Assembly: GCA_013141495.1 (NCBI GenBank)
Contig: JABFQV010000010.1
Coordinates: forward strand, 79,087-143,086
From: Methylotenera sp.
Lineage (GTDB): Bacteria; Pseudomonadota; Gammaproteobacteria; Burkholderiales; Methylophilaceae
Direction: 5' to 3'
DNA length: 64,000 bases
Under the pieces are notes generated by a model that was given only the letters and a program-made list of their open reading frames with translations, was not told the DNA's origin and ran no database searches. This document shows positions 1 to 10,947 of the stretch, piece by piece. A program made the translations under genes and the position numbers. How positions within the stretch are numbered: position 1 is the stretch's first letter; the number at the start of each line of letters is the position of its first letter.

Positions 1-396
1 TACTTTTGTTGCTTGTCGCGTGTAACGAACGCCGGAAGCTGTCAGCTCCGGCTCATGCAGTCTGGCAAAACGTTCAATGATCGAGGGGGGATATTTTAAT
101 GAAAAGCCAAAAATCAGAAGCATCCCAAAATTGACTATTGCAGGATATAAGCGCAACAATACTTCGTTGTTGGTAATCGTGGTAACAATAATGACTGAAA
201 GTAAAACAGAGAAGACGGCCAAGTATATCCAGGACATTCCAGATAAAATGGTTTTTGCTTCATTTCTCCAGCGAATAATTAATATTAGTGCAAGCAACAT
301 TGCAACATAGCGTGGCTGCAAGTAATGAATACCAAAGAAAATTATGACAGGATACGCCAACCAAAGCAGAATCTGAGTGAGCGTAGCCGCCTTCAT
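1..396 (-). CDS. COG4648-type membrane protein (partial, 3' end outside window)
   Basis: Reading the minus strand from the ATG at 396 gives an open frame that runs off the window edge (132 codons visible). It starts MKAATLTQILLWLAYPV, has hydrophobic helices at about residues 5-20, 30-42 and 50-75, and then the stretch KYPPSIIERFARLHEPEL, which matches my memory of the uncharacterised COG4648 membrane protein family. It starts 12 bp after the stop of the acyl carrier protein gene upstream, so it is probably co-transcribed. COG4648 proteins occur in aryl-polyene-type clusters directly after two ACP genes, which is the arrangement here. Function unknown; a role in membrane handling of the acyl product is inference. 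Confidence 0.75.
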   Translation of the reverse strand, partial: MKAATLTQILLWLAYPVIIFFGIHYLQPRYVAMLLALILIIRWRNEAKTILSGMSWIYLAVFSVLLSVIIVTTITNNEVLLRLYPAIVNFGMLLIFGFSLKYPPSIIERFARLHEPELTASGVRYTRQATKV

Positions 397-408
397 AAAA
401 GCAGCTAA

Positions 409-654
409 TTACGCAACTAAAAGAATTTGTGCGACGCCAACTACGTCACCTACTGTACGCACACTTTTAAAGTCTTCAGGCTTGATGCGCTTGCCAGTCA
501 TCGTTTGAAGTTTGATTGCAAGATCAACAGCATCAATGCTATCCAGATCCAAATCTTCAAAAAGATGTGTTTCCATCTTTACAGTTTCAGGGCTAATCTC
601 AAATGTTTCAGCAAAGATTGATTTTAGCTTCCCCAAGATTTCATCATCTGTCAT
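409..654 (-). CDS. Acyl carrier protein (second of a tandem pair)
   Basis: This 81-residue protein has the acyl carrier fold signature: an acidic helical sequence with the phosphopantetheine attachment site DLDSID, Ser39 being the modified residue. It would hold a growing acyl chain as a thioester in the cytoplasm after modification by a phosphopantetheinyl transferase, and a candidate for that lies nearby at 3648-4295. It sits between another ACP gene and the COG4648 gene, all on the minus strand with short gaps. The pair of non-identical ACPs beside an acyltransferase and a ketosynthase-like protein points to a specialised polyene or lipid pathway, not to housekeeping AcpP. Confidence 0.9.
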   Translation of the reverse strand: MTDDEILGKLKSIFAETFEISPETVKMETHLFEDLDLDSIDAVDLAIKLQTMTGKRIKPEDFKSVRTVGDVVGVAQILLVA

Positions 655-702
655 TTTTATTATTTTCCCTTTTTATTAAATTCTTATCTTTTTGTTCGTT
701 TT

Positions 703-972
703 TTATTTAGTCTCTTGAAGCTGACTCTGAACATAGCTCACCAGCGTATTGATTGAACGGAAATTCTCCCGATTTCCGCCACCATTAGCCTCTATTTGCA
801 ACTTATACCGCTTGCGTAATGCAACCCCTATTTCAAGCGCATCTATTGAATCCAAGCCTAGCCCCTCTGCTTCAAATAATGGAGCATCATTGTCAATATC
901 TTCGGGGCTTATGTCTTCCAGATCAAGTGCATTTATAATAAGGGTCTTGATTTCAAGGCGCAGATTTTCCAT
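703..972 (-). CDS. Acyl carrier protein (first of a tandem pair)
   Basis: An 89-residue acyl carrier protein with the site GLDSIDAL; Ser42 is the expected phosphopantetheine carrier. It differs from its neighbour by an insert rich in Gly and Asn (around residues 62-67). Its first 20 bases overlap the end of the upstream acyltransferase gene, so translation is probably coupled. The order ketosynthase-like, acyltransferase, ACP, ACP, COG4648 is the order I recall for aryl polyene clusters. It is not the fatty-acid AcpP, whose usual fabD-fabG-fabF neighbours are absent. Confidence 0.9.
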   Translation of the reverse strand: MENLRLEIKTLIINALDLEDISPEDIDNDAPLFEAEGLGLDSIDALEIGVALRKRYKLQIEANGGGNRENFRSINTLVSYVQSQLQETK

Positions 973-1735
973 TAGTGCTAAGTTCCTGAGAGAAGTATTT
1001 TTCCAGAGCCAAGGTGAGTTTACGGGCAGCGATTGCAGGCGGGTCTCCCAATGCCATCAACTGGCTGACGTTAACGACATCTTTAACCTCGATTAAAAGA
1101 TGAGCTTGTTTATTTGGTATTTTATACCATTTTGCCCCTTTAGTTAGCGTCGGTGGGTCGCAGCGAATCAAAACAGGCAAAATTGGCACATCGCTACTCA
1201 GGGCTATGTATGCCGCACCACGCCTGAACTTAAGTGCCCGCCCTGGTACGCTACGGGTTCCCTCAGGAAATATTAGCAATGGCTGACCGGTTTTAATATC
1301 GGCGGCACAATCTTGAACAAGTGCTTCTGGTTCAAGGTTGCTTATGTAATTTGCAGCACGCACGACTCCCCACATAAACGGATTGCGCCATAACGCCCGC
1401 TTAACAACACAGCTAGCATTTGGCATCAAAGAGATCAGGGCAATGACATCAATTAACGTTGGATGATTAGCCAGCACCAATACATTGCGGCAGTTTCGCA
1501 ATTTATCTGCGCCAATAACCTCCAATCGCATCACGCCGGTTGTTTGCATCAACCATAAAAAAATACCAAAAACTTTGCTAATAACCCAGCGGGCACGTGT
1601 CGCTTTTTTGGGGCTTGAAATAATCTGCATGATAGGGAAAACCACTGCAGACAAAATCAATGCGCCAATACCAAAAACTAAAAAACAGCCTCCGGTAGCA
1701 ACCAGCCTCCAGTAATAATTAATATTAGCTTTCAT
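953..1735 (-). CDS. Lysophospholipid acyltransferase-family protein (PlsC-like)
   Basis: A 260-residue membrane acyltransferase. An N-terminal hydrophobic helix (about residues 10-40) is followed by the catalytic motif NHPTLID (His91, Asp96) and the substrate motif FPEGTRS (156-162), both diagnostic of the LPLAT/PlsC fold. It would transfer an acyl group from an ACP or CoA donor to an acceptor at the inner membrane. I place the start at 1735 because GGAG lies about 7 bases upstream; an in-frame ATG at 1789 would overlap the preceding gene by 65 bases. The chosen start overlaps the upstream gene by 11 bp and the gene itself overlaps the following ACP by 20 bp, indicating one operon. Confidence 0.88.
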   Translation of the reverse strand: MKANINYYWRLVATGGCFLVFGIGALILSAVVFPIMQIISSPKKATRARWVISKVFGIFLWLMQTTGVMRLEVIGADKLRNCRNVLVLANHPTLIDVIALISLMPNASCVVKRALWRNPFMWGVVRAANYISNLEPEALVQDCAADIKTGQPLLIFPEGTRSVPGRALKFRRGAAYIALSSDVPILPVLIRCDPPTLTKGAKWYKIPNKQAHLLIEVKDVVNVSQLMALGDPPAIAARKLTLALEKYFSQELSTNGKSAP

Positions 1736-2450
1736 GCTGGCTCCAAGTCCATATTCTGCCTTCACCGCCCCACATAGTGTTTTTTCCATTCAAGCAATCT
1801 AGAAATGAGTAAGATTGTGGATTAAGATCACGAGCCGTTTCGGCAGCAGCCATCTCGCATGTAATTTTTATTAAAGGTTCGTTTGAAAGCAGTATCGCTA
1901 TTGCATGCGCATCAAACGCTTCATTTGAAACGCCATAAACAGGTGGTACCGGCTCATCAGAATAAACAAATAAGACTGGCGTTTCCGGATTACTTTTAAG
2001 CTGCATACAAGCCTCTAAAAGTCCGAAGCCAAAACTGGACTCGCCTGACGACAGTGAAGTAGAAGGCAATTGCTCGTTCTTTGATATTGAATAAACTCCA
2101 GCAAAAGCATTTAATACAGACATGCTGAATGCGGTTGGAGACAACTGCTGCTCATCCACCAAATCAACAAGCATAGCCGTCGTTCGACTTAAGTCTCCAT
2201 GGCGCGATGCATATACCAGATGAACTCCCGAAATATCCCCAGCACAAGCATTGGCGACATGGAGTGATATTTTTGCTAATGAACTCAGCTTCCTGCGTAA
2301 ACTAGACTCGACAAAACTCACATCCGGTAAACTGGGACTCGTTGAATCCTTTTGCCATACTGTCCAGCGTGCAATTGGCGCTACCCAGCGAATCGCATCC
2401 ACATCTGCACTTTTTAAATTTTCTATATTTCGCTTTAACATATCAGTCAT
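1725..2450 (-). CDS. Beta-ketoacyl synthase-like protein (chain-length-factor type, N-terminal domain family)
   Basis: About 241 residues. The sequence has the pattern YASRHGDLSRTTAML followed by SPTAFSMSVLNAFAGVYSI, typical of the stand-alone ketoacyl-synthase N-terminal domain family (Pfam PF13723) found in aryl polyene gene sets. It lacks a full-length ketosynthase C-terminal half, so it probably partners a complete ketosynthase and does not act alone. The open frame extends upstream to 2552, but that would overlap galE; the ATG at 2450, 24 bp after the galE stop, is the more sensible start although its ribosome-binding site is weak. Next gene downstream is the acyltransferase, with an 11 bp overlap. 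Confidence 0.8.
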   Translation of the reverse strand: MTDMLKRNIENLKSADVDAIRWVAPIARWTVWQKDSTSPSLPDVSFVESSLRRKLSSLAKISLHVANACAGDISGVHLVYASRHGDLSRTTAMLVDLVDEQQLSPTAFSMSVLNAFAGVYSISKNEQLPSTSLSSGESSFGFGLLEACMQLKSNPETPVLFVYSDEPVPPVYGVSNEAFDAHAIAILLSNEPLIKITCEMAAAETARDLNPQSYSFLDCLNGKNTMWGGEGRIWTWSQHES

Positions 2451-2473
2451 GCGGCACTTTATACCAGTTAGTC

Positions 2474-3478
2474 CTAATAACCATGAGGGTTTTGTTGTTG
2501 CCAATTCCGTGCATCCCGGCACATAGCGACAAGGTCCCGCTCTGCTTTCCAACCTAACGTATTCTGCGCCTTGTTTGGGTTGGCATATATTGCCGCCAAG
2601 TCACCCACTCTTCTCGGGGAAATTTTATAAGGAATAGCTAATCCCGATGTGTGCTCAAAAGCGCTCACCATCTCCAACACACTATAGCCTTGACCTGTGC
2701 CTAAATTAAACACATGTGCACCCGACTTGTTGTGCAGCCACGCTAATGCGCATACGTGACCTTCTGCCAGATCCATGACATGAATATAGTCTCGCACCCC
2801 CGTACCGTCTTTGGTGGGATAATCGCTTCCAAAAACTTCCAGTTGCTCTAATCGTCGTGCGGCTACATGACAAATATTAGGCATCAAATTATCAGGTGCG
2901 CCAATAGAACTCTCGCCAATTGCACCGCTTTCATGCGCCCCTACCGGGTTAAAATAGCGCAATAACGCAATACCCCAGCAGTCGCTGGATACGGCAAGAT
3001 CAGTATAGATTTGCTCTATCATGAGCTTGGAGCGCCCGTATGGGTTAGTTGTTACCGTAGGCGCGCTTTCATGAAGAGGTGATGCGGCAGCACATCCATA
3101 TACCGCTGCTGTAGAGCTGAAAACGAGCGTATGTACGCCAAATTCAGCCATCACTTGCACCAGCGCTATACTGCCGGAAACATTATTGTCGTAGTAATTT
3201 AATGGGGAGTTAATCGACTCGCTGATTGATTTCAGCCCAGCAAAATGAAGTACACCTTCAATGTGGTAGTTACTAAAGATCTCGCGTAATGCAACGCGAT
3301 CTCGCACATCAGCATGAACGAAGTGTATGTTTTTCCCCGTGATCATTTCCACGCGGCGAATAGACTCCTCATTGCCATTGCAGAGGTTATCCAAAACCAG
3401 CACTTCATAGCCTGCTTGCAACAATGCCACACATGTATGACTGCCGATATATCCAGCACCACCAGTAACCAATATCAT
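2474..3478 (-). CDS. galE: UDP-glucose 4-epimerase
   Basis: 334 residues, the usual GalE length. The N-terminal NAD-binding glycine motif GGAGYIG, the SSTAAVYG segment and the catalytic YGRSK (Tyr-x-x-x-Lys) identify an extended short-chain dehydrogenase; RYFNPVGAH and GTGVRDYIHVMDLA are GalE hallmarks. It interconverts UDP-glucose and UDP-galactose in the cytoplasm and feeds surface polysaccharide synthesis. Its placement at the head of the acyl carrier/ketosynthase run is notable: the 24 bp gap to the next gene suggests co-transcription, but galE is not a standard polyene cluster gene, so a functional link is uncertain. Confidence 0.95.
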   Translation of the reverse strand: MILVTGGAGYIGSHTCVALLQAGYEVLVLDNLCNGNEESIRRVEMITGKNIHFVHADVRDRVALREIFSNYHIEGVLHFAGLKSISESINSPLNYYDNNVSGSIALVQVMAEFGVHTLVFSSTAAVYGCAAASPLHESAPTVTTNPYGRSKLMIEQIYTDLAVSSDCWGIALLRYFNPVGAHESGAIGESSIGAPDNLMPNICHVAARRLEQLEVFGSDYPTKDGTGVRDYIHVMDLAEGHVCALAWLHNKSGAHVFNLGTGQGYSVLEMVSAFEHTSGLAIPYKISPRRVGDLAAIYANPNKAQNTLGWKAERDLVAMCRDARNWQQQNPHGY

Positions 3479-3647
3479 TCAGTCATCTCTAAGATTTATT
3501 ACAGGCTAATAAAACAAATAAAATAACACTTCTAACTATTATCGTTTCTCACAGAGGCGCTATATTAACATGAGCTATACGCCTGATATTCTGCGTTGAT
3601 TTTTCACTCATACACGATACTGCTTTATTAAACCAATCAATAGCAAG

Positions 3648-4295
3648 TTAATTTCTCCACGCCACTGCAACGACCACATCATCAGCAACATTCTCGATCA
3701 TAAATTTCCAATCTAAAGGCTCGCCAAATTCTTCAGGACACTTGATTAATGCCCCTTCAGATGAAAATCCTATTTCTAAAAGAGAATCTGAAAGACTTAG
3801 TCCTAAAGCTTTAACAAAAGCTTCTTTTCGACACCAGCAAATCAATCCGCGAATATCACGCTCCCTATCCGAGGCTGCTAGAATCCATTGCGCCTCTTCT
3901 GGATGAAACACATACTCACAATAGGACTCCCAATCCCGATGTTTAATGACTTCAATATCTATTCCAACAAATGAAGCTTTACTGATGGTGCAGGCGCACC
4001 AGTCACCGCTATGTGAAATGCTTATTGAAGGCGCACCTTTACCGCTAAGAAATGGCTTGCCAGCTTCCGATTTATTCAATGTCCAAGTACCATCAATGCT
4101 TTGAGGGAAATGTTTTTGTAGAGAGCCGTCAAGCAACTCCCTTGCAGCTAATGACTGAAAGTCCCTACGCTGCTTACGACCACTTAATGAGAAGTGAAAC
4201 TTGGCAATGTCAATTGCTGTGGCTAAATCCATATCAAAGCTATTGGATATATTGTCGTTAAAATCAATATGGAAAGTTTTTTGTTGAATTTTCAT
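3648..4295 (-). CDS. 4'-phosphopantetheinyl transferase, Sfp type
   Basis: 215 residues. The motifs SISHSGDW, GIDIEVIKHRD (Asp113, Glu115 bind magnesium) and WCRKEAFVKALG (Trp154, Lys157, Glu158, Lys162) are the three conserved motifs of the Sfp/AcpT superfamily. It transfers phosphopantetheine from coenzyme A to the conserved serine of carrier proteins. It most likely activates the two ACPs encoded 2.7 kb downstream on the same strand; galE and about 170 bp of non-coding sequence lie between, so it may have its own transcript. Whether it also serves fatty acid synthesis cannot be told from the sequence. Confidence 0.92.
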   Translation of the reverse strand: MKIQQKTFHIDFNDNISNSFDMDLATAIDIAKFHFSLSGRKQRRDFQSLAARELLDGSLQKHFPQSIDGTWTLNKSEAGKPFLSGKGAPSISISHSGDWCACTISKASFVGIDIEVIKHRDWESYCEYVFHPEEAQWILAASDRERDIRGLICWCRKEAFVKALGLSLSDSLLEIGFSSEGALIKCPEEFGEPLDWKFMIENVADDVVVAVAWRN

Positions 4296-4690
4296 TTACT
4301 ACTAAAATTAATTGGCCCTTGATAGACTTTAGAGTCTTTCCACTCATTTCGACTATAACATCAATAATAATAGTTAGCCTAAGTTGGCTTAATTCATGCT
4401 AATAGTTGGTCGCTACTTTAATAGCATTCCGGTTAATAATGGGGGGGTTACCATCTGAAGTTATTAAAATTTTAGAGGGAACGAAGCCAGCTTTTGTAAA
4501 CCGTCAGAAAAAATATGGGTTATAAGTTTATAGGAAGCCGCCGTTTCATTTTGATCGATTGAGAAATACCCTTTTATCTAAATAATTAAAAGAGCCTCTT
4601 ATGAGGCTCTTTTAATTTCTAAATCTACAGAAAAATTTTCACTTTTGAGAAATTTTTCACCTTTTATGAGAACCTAGAACCTACACATCG
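4296..4690. other. Intergenic stretch between gyrB and the phosphopantetheinyl transferase
   Basis: 395 bp with no convincing gene on either strand; the short frames lack ribosome-binding sites and family resemblance. The only clear element is the palindromic terminator at 4584-4617. The left part must carry the promoter of the minus-strand transferase gene, but I could not single out a convincing -35/-10 pair. Confidence 0.6.
4584..4617. terminator. Rho-independent terminator after gyrB
   Basis: Perfect 15-bp inverted repeat (arms 4584-4598 and 4603-4617) with a TTAT loop; the stem has a GC core AGAGCCTC flanked by A and T runs on both sides, so it can terminate in both directions. It lies 74 bp past the gyrB stop codon on the minus strand. 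Confidence 0.9.
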
Positions 4691-7144
<2,454 letters not shown>

Positions 7145-7164
7145 CTATCATTTTTTCACGCATT

Positions 7165-7180
7165 TGTTTCACGTGAAACG
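7165..7180. promoter_or_regulatory. parS site (15 of 16 bases)
   Basis: TGTTTCACGTGAAACG between dnaN and gyrB matches the widely conserved ParB-binding palindrome TGTTTCACGTGAAACA except for the last base. parA and parB are encoded at 21520-23184, so the chromosome has the matching partition system. Confidence 0.9.
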
Positions 7181-7193
7181 TCACCAATGCGTT

Positions 7194-8294
7194 TTATATA
7201 CGCATTGGCATCACTACATATTTATAATCATTATTATTAGGCACTGTAATCAGGCAACTGCTATTCGCATCAGCGAATGAAAAATTCACTTGTTCACTAT
7301 TGGTATTATTTAATACATCAATTAAATAAGTCACATTAAACCCAATATCCAAACCAGCACCATTGTAGTTAATTTCCAGTTCTTCTTCTGCTTCTTCCTG
7401 GTCGCTATTGGTGCTAATTAGTTTTAGATTATTATTACTCAACACCATGCGAATACCGCGGTATTTTTCATTTGATAAAATAGAAGCACGTTGCATGGCT
7501 AACAATACACCTAAACGTTCGATAGAAAATGTATTTTGATGGCCTGTTGGAATAACGCGATTGTAATCAGGAAATTTACCATCAATGACCTTTGAAATTA
7601 ACTTGATATTTCCAAAACTAAAATTAACCTGGTTATTAGCAAGTTCGATTTGCACATCATCTTCACTATCATCCAATAACTTAACTAACTCAAGCACAGT
7701 TTTTCGCGGCAAGATGATCTCTTGTTTTTCATAGTTTTGCTTTAATTCGGCAGAAGTAAAACTCAAACGATGCCCGTCAGTACCAACAACATTTAACCGA
7801 TTAGCAATAACCTCAAACAATAAGCCGTTAAGATAATAACGTATATCTTGTTGCGCCATTGCAAATTCAACTTGCTTTAACAGCGACTTTAACAATCCCT
7901 GGCCAATAGTAACCAAGGTACCTACTGTTTGAGTTTTAGTAATTTCTGGATAGTCAGCAGCAGGCAGGGTTTGTAAATTAAACCGGCTTTTTCCGGCTTT
8001 TAATGTAATACGGCTATCGTTAGTAGCCATATTAATTTCTGCGTTATCCGGTAATGATCGACAAATATCAAGTAACTTTTTAGCCGATATCGTGGTAGAA
8101 AAATCACCTGTAGCTGCACTATCAACCGACAATGAAATTTGCATTTCTAAATCTGTGGCAGTGAGATAAATTTTACCCTGTTTTGCTTCGAGCAATAAAT
8201 TAGACAAAATTGGCAGAGTATGTCTTTTTTCTACAATACTTGTGACAGAGGTAAGTGGTTTTAATAACGTTTCACGGTTGATTTGTATATTCAT
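7194..8294 (-). CDS. dnaN: DNA polymerase III beta subunit (sliding clamp)
   Basis: 366 residues, identical in length to the E. coli clamp. Starts MNIQINRETLLKPL with the typical HTLPILSNLLLEA segment, contains GTDGHRLSF in the second domain and ends VVMPMRI, the conserved clamp C-terminus. It forms the dimeric ring that tethers DNA polymerase III. It lies between dnaA and gyrB on the minus strand in the classical dnaA-dnaN-gyrB order; the 239 bp separating it from dnaA is AT-rich and carries DnaA boxes. Confidence 0.98.
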   Translation of the reverse strand: MNIQINRETLLKPLTSVTSIVEKRHTLPILSNLLLEAKQGKIYLTATDLEMQISLSVDSAATGDFSTTISAKKLLDICRSLPDNAEINMATNDSRITLKAGKSRFNLQTLPAADYPEITKTQTVGTLVTIGQGLLKSLLKQVEFAMAQQDIRYYLNGLLFEVIANRLNVVGTDGHRLSFTSAELKQNYEKQEIILPRKTVLELVKLLDDSEDDVQIELANNQVNFSFGNIKLISKVIDGKFPDYNRVIPTGHQNTFSIERLGVLLAMQRASILSNEKYRGIRMVLSNNNLKLISTNSDQEEAEEELEINYNGAGLDIGFNVTYLIDVLNNTNSEQVNFSFADANSSCLITVPNNNDYKYVVMPMRI

Positions 8295-8533
8295 CTTTAT
8301 AACCTAAATAATATATATATAAATAATAACAATAATAATAATGGTGCATTTTTTTGTGGATAACTGATTATTTTTATTTAAAATCAGTTAGTTAAATTCT
8401 ATTTTTCTATCTTAGTAATTACATAATCTACTGTGGGTTATTTGTTGAGTAAATTTTTAAATATAATTAAACACAACCTTATGCACTTTTTATTCACAGT
8501 TAATCCTCAAGATAACTAGAACTTTTTGCCCTG
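8295..8533. other. AT-rich dnaA-dnaN intergenic region with DnaA boxes (possible part of oriC)
   Basis: Very AT-rich, with an ATAATATATATATAAATAATAA-type run near 8305-8340. DnaA-box-like 9-mers: TGTGGATAA at 8355-8363 (perfect, reverse of TTATCCACA), TGTGGGTTA at 8432-8440, TTATGCACT at 8479-8487 and TTATTCACA at 8490-8498. It may act in replication initiation or in dnaA/dnaN control. The competing candidate is the dnaA-rpmH gap, which also has a perfect box. Confidence 0.6.
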
Positions 8534-9946
8534 CTAATCCCTAATTACCTGCACTAAAAACCCTATATCTCTCGCAACGCTTGGGTCATTTTGTCGTAAT
8601 GAATCAATCTCATCACAAGCATGCATTACCGTGGTATGGTGGCGACCCCCAAAAGCCTCACCAATTTCAGGAAAGCTATGATTAGTTAACTCACGAGATA
8701 AAGCCATAGCGATTTGACGCGGCCGCGCAAAGTTACGCGTGCGTTTTTTGCTATACATTTCAGCTACTTTAATTTTGTAATAATCAGCGACAGTTTTTTG
8801 AATATTTTCCATGGTTACTTGTCGACCACGTATCGCAATTAAATCACGTAATGCGTCTTTAGCTAAATGAACATCAATCGCATGACCGGTAAATTTAGCC
8901 ATGGCAATAATACGATTTAGCGCACCCTCTAACTCTCGTACGCTAGAGCGAATCTGTTTGGCAATAAAAAATGCTACATCTTCGGGCAAGTTTAAGTTAA
9001 CCGCCTCAGCTTTTTTTAATAAAATCGCAACGCGCATTTCAAGCTCTGGTGGCTCTACAGCAACTGTTAAACCCCAACTAAAACGTGTTCTTAACCGCTC
9101 ATCGACATCTATAATTTCTTTGGGGTAAGTATCACAGGTAATAACAATCTGTTTTTTAGCTTCAATAAGCGAGTTAAAAGCATAAAAAAACTCTTCTTGA
9201 GTTCGCGTTTTTTTTGCAAAAAACTGAATATCATCAATTAGCAACAAATCAAGCGAATGATATTGGCGCTTAAACTCATCAAACGCCTTATGTTCATACG
9301 CTTTTACTACATCAGATACATAACGCTCCGCATGTAAATAGCGTATTTTTGCATCAGGATGATGAGATTTTAATTCATTACCAATTGCTTGCAGCAAATG
9401 CGTTTTGCCTAGCCCAACGCCACCGTAAATAAATAACGGGTTGTAAGCAGCACCTGGGTTTTCTGCAACTTGTATTGCAGCGGCGCGGGCTAATTGGTTA
9501 GCACGCCCTGTAACGTAATTACTAAAATTAAATGATGGGTTTAATCCGGAATTCTCATTATTTTTTTTAACTTTAATACCGGAAGAGAGTGCTCGACTTG
9601 ATTTAATTTTAGCTTCAAAATCAGAGGCGGTGTAATCAGACTTAGCGTCAGTTTTAGGTTTAATAATTTCAGGCTTATCGATGGATTTATCGTTTGAAAT
9701 TTTGGTATTGGCTTCACCCAATAGTAGTTCTATTTGAATGTTAGGTAAAAGTAACTCTTGCGCAAATTGCTCGATTTTTTTCAAAAACCGATCTTTTACC
9801 CACTGCATAACAAAGCGATTAGGCGCAAAAACACGCACGGCATCACCTTCTATTTCGGTGTACAGTGGTTTAATCCAGGTATTAAATTGTTGTGCAGAAA
9901 GCTCTTTCTCAAAACGGCTGAGACAAGCTGGCCAAAAATTTTCCAT
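8534..9946 (-). CDS. dnaA: Chromosomal replication initiator protein DnaA
   Basis: 470 residues with all four domains: N-terminal domain I (1-75), a variable linker (about 80-135), the AAA+ domain with Walker A GGVGLGKT (175-182) and Walker B LLLIDDIQFF, and domain IV ending in the signature GGRHHTTVMHACDEI that contacts the DnaA box. It opens the origin and loads the helicase, and regulates its own gene. Upstream on the divergent side is rpmH; downstream are dnaN and gyrB on the same strand. Boxes in both flanking gaps fit autoregulation. Confidence 0.98.
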   Translation of the reverse strand: MENFWPACLSRFEKELSAQQFNTWIKPLYTEIEGDAVRVFAPNRFVMQWVKDRFLKKIEQFAQELLLPNIQIELLLGEANTKISNDKSIDKPEIIKPKTDAKSDYTASDFEAKIKSSRALSSGIKVKKNNENSGLNPSFNFSNYVTGRANQLARAAAIQVAENPGAAYNPLFIYGGVGLGKTHLLQAIGNELKSHHPDAKIRYLHAERYVSDVVKAYEHKAFDEFKRQYHSLDLLLIDDIQFFAKKTRTQEEFFYAFNSLIEAKKQIVITCDTYPKEIIDVDERLRTRFSWGLTVAVEPPELEMRVAILLKKAEAVNLNLPEDVAFFIAKQIRSSVRELEGALNRIIAMAKFTGHAIDVHLAKDALRDLIAIRGRQVTMENIQKTVADYYKIKVAEMYSKKRTRNFARPRQIAMALSRELTNHSFPEIGEAFGGRHHTTVMHACDEIDSLRQNDPSVARDIGFLVQVIRD

Positions 9947-10250
9947 TGATTGTGATGCGCCTTAAATAGTGCAATTACAACAACTTTATTATTGTAACTT
10001 TTTGTTTTTATTCAAAATAAATTTGCTTTTAAACAATATTATTGTTAAATATCAATCACTTCATTTTAGCTGGTTTAAGGTAACTTATCCACAGGCAATT
10101 TAATAATTTCTAATTTAAATAGAATAACGTCCAGCGCGCTATAATAATTGCCGTAGCTCAAACCATATAAAACTAAATAAACGTTGACAAAATAGCGTGT
10201 TATCAGGTTTAATAACGCCCTTTATAGCTTAATGCTCGCTGGAGATTTAC
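9947..10250. other. dnaA-rpmH divergent intergenic region
   Basis: 304 bp between divergent dnaA and rpmH, AT-rich, with a perfect DnaA box TTATCCACA at 10085-10093 and the rpmH promoter at its right end. In many proteobacteria this gap or the dnaA-dnaN gap serves as the origin; one perfect box is weak evidence for the origin itself and fits dnaA autoregulation equally well. Confidence 0.55.
10184..10213 (+). promoter_or_regulatory. Probable sigma-70 promoter of the rpmH-rnpA operon
   Basis: TTGACA at 10184-10189, an 18-base spacer and TTTAAT at 10208-10213, followed after about 37 bases by the rpmH start codon with a GGAG ribosome site at 10241-10244. Confidence 0.6.
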
Positions 10251-10385
10251 ATGAAACGTACCTATCAACCATCTAAAACACGTCGCGCCACAACTCATGG
10301 CTTTTTAGTTCGTATGGCTACCAAAGGTGGTCGTGCTGTGATCGCTCGTCGCCGTGCTAAAGGCCGTAAACGTCTAGGTTTATAA
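10251..10385 (+). CDS. rpmH: 50S ribosomal protein L34
   Basis: A 44-residue, very basic protein beginning [12 protein letters not shown] and ending KGRKRLGL, the invariant L34 pattern, with a GGAG ribosome-binding site about 6 bases before the ATG. It is a structural component of the large ribosomal subunit. It heads the conserved rpmH-rnpA-yidD-yidC-mnmE cluster, directly divergent from dnaA, which is the standard arrangement at proteobacterial origins. Confidence 0.98.
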   Translation: MKRTYQPSKTRRATTHGFLVRMATKGGRAVIARRRAKGRKRLGL

Positions 10386-10485
10386 TTTAACGGTCCATTC
10401 GGACATTTAAAATATACAATCGCAGCATTTAGTTTAATTGCGGTAATTTATAATTGCAGTGCTTTAATTAAAGTTACCAAACATA

Positions 10486-10947
10486 ATGTTGCTAACGTAC
10501 AGGCTTAAGACATACGGTCTAGAAAAACAAGCCAAAATGATTAAAACGGATGATTTTTCATCCGTTTTTAATTTCCGCAAACGGATTTCTACGCAGTATT
10601 TAGCAATGCATTTTCAGCCTAATTTGCACCAACGCCCGCGTTTAGGTTTGGTTGTGGGCAAAAAAACAGCTAAATTAGCGGTGGATAGAAACTACATGCG
10701 GCGCATATTGCGTGAGTTTTTTCGGCTTAAGCAACATGAAATTTGTCACGTTGATTTAATTATCCGTGTACAAAAAAAGTTTACTAAAAGTGATTTTACT
10801 CAAATTAAACAAGAGTTTGATATGTTAATTTCTAAATTAAATCAACGTGTGTTAAATCTACATGTAGGTGTGAGTGAGGGTTTGAGTAAGCAAGCAAATT
10901 CAGCGATAAAATCACCATTGATTGTTAGCTCAGAAAGCCAGCAGTGA
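10486..10947 (+). CDS. rnpA: Ribonuclease P protein component
   Basis: 153 residues. The central RPRLGLVVGKK and the RNA-binding signature VDRNYMRRILREFFR identify RnpA, the protein cofactor that helps the catalytic RNA remove 5' leaders from tRNA precursors. It is about 30 residues longer than the E. coli protein, mostly as a polar C-terminal tail after residue 125 that looks unstructured. It starts 100 bp after rpmH and its stop codon overlaps the GTG start of yidD, so translation of the two is probably coupled. Confidence 0.95.
   Translation: MLLTYRLKTYGLEKQAKMIKTDDFSSVFNFRKRISTQYLAMHFQPNLHQRPRLGLVVGKKTAKLAVDRNYMRRILREFFRLKQHEICHVDLIIRVQKKFTKSDFTQIKQEFDMLISKLNQRVLNLHVGVSEGLSKQANSAIKSPLIVSSESQQ

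Noticed and set aside
77..310. Plus-strand frame of 77 codons at the left edge
   Set aside because: The opposite strand carries a membrane protein frame with COG4648 features over the same bases.
427..621. Plus-strand frame of 64 codons over the acyl carrier gene
   Set aside because: It is the mirror of the convincing ACP gene, has no ribosome site and no family resemblance.
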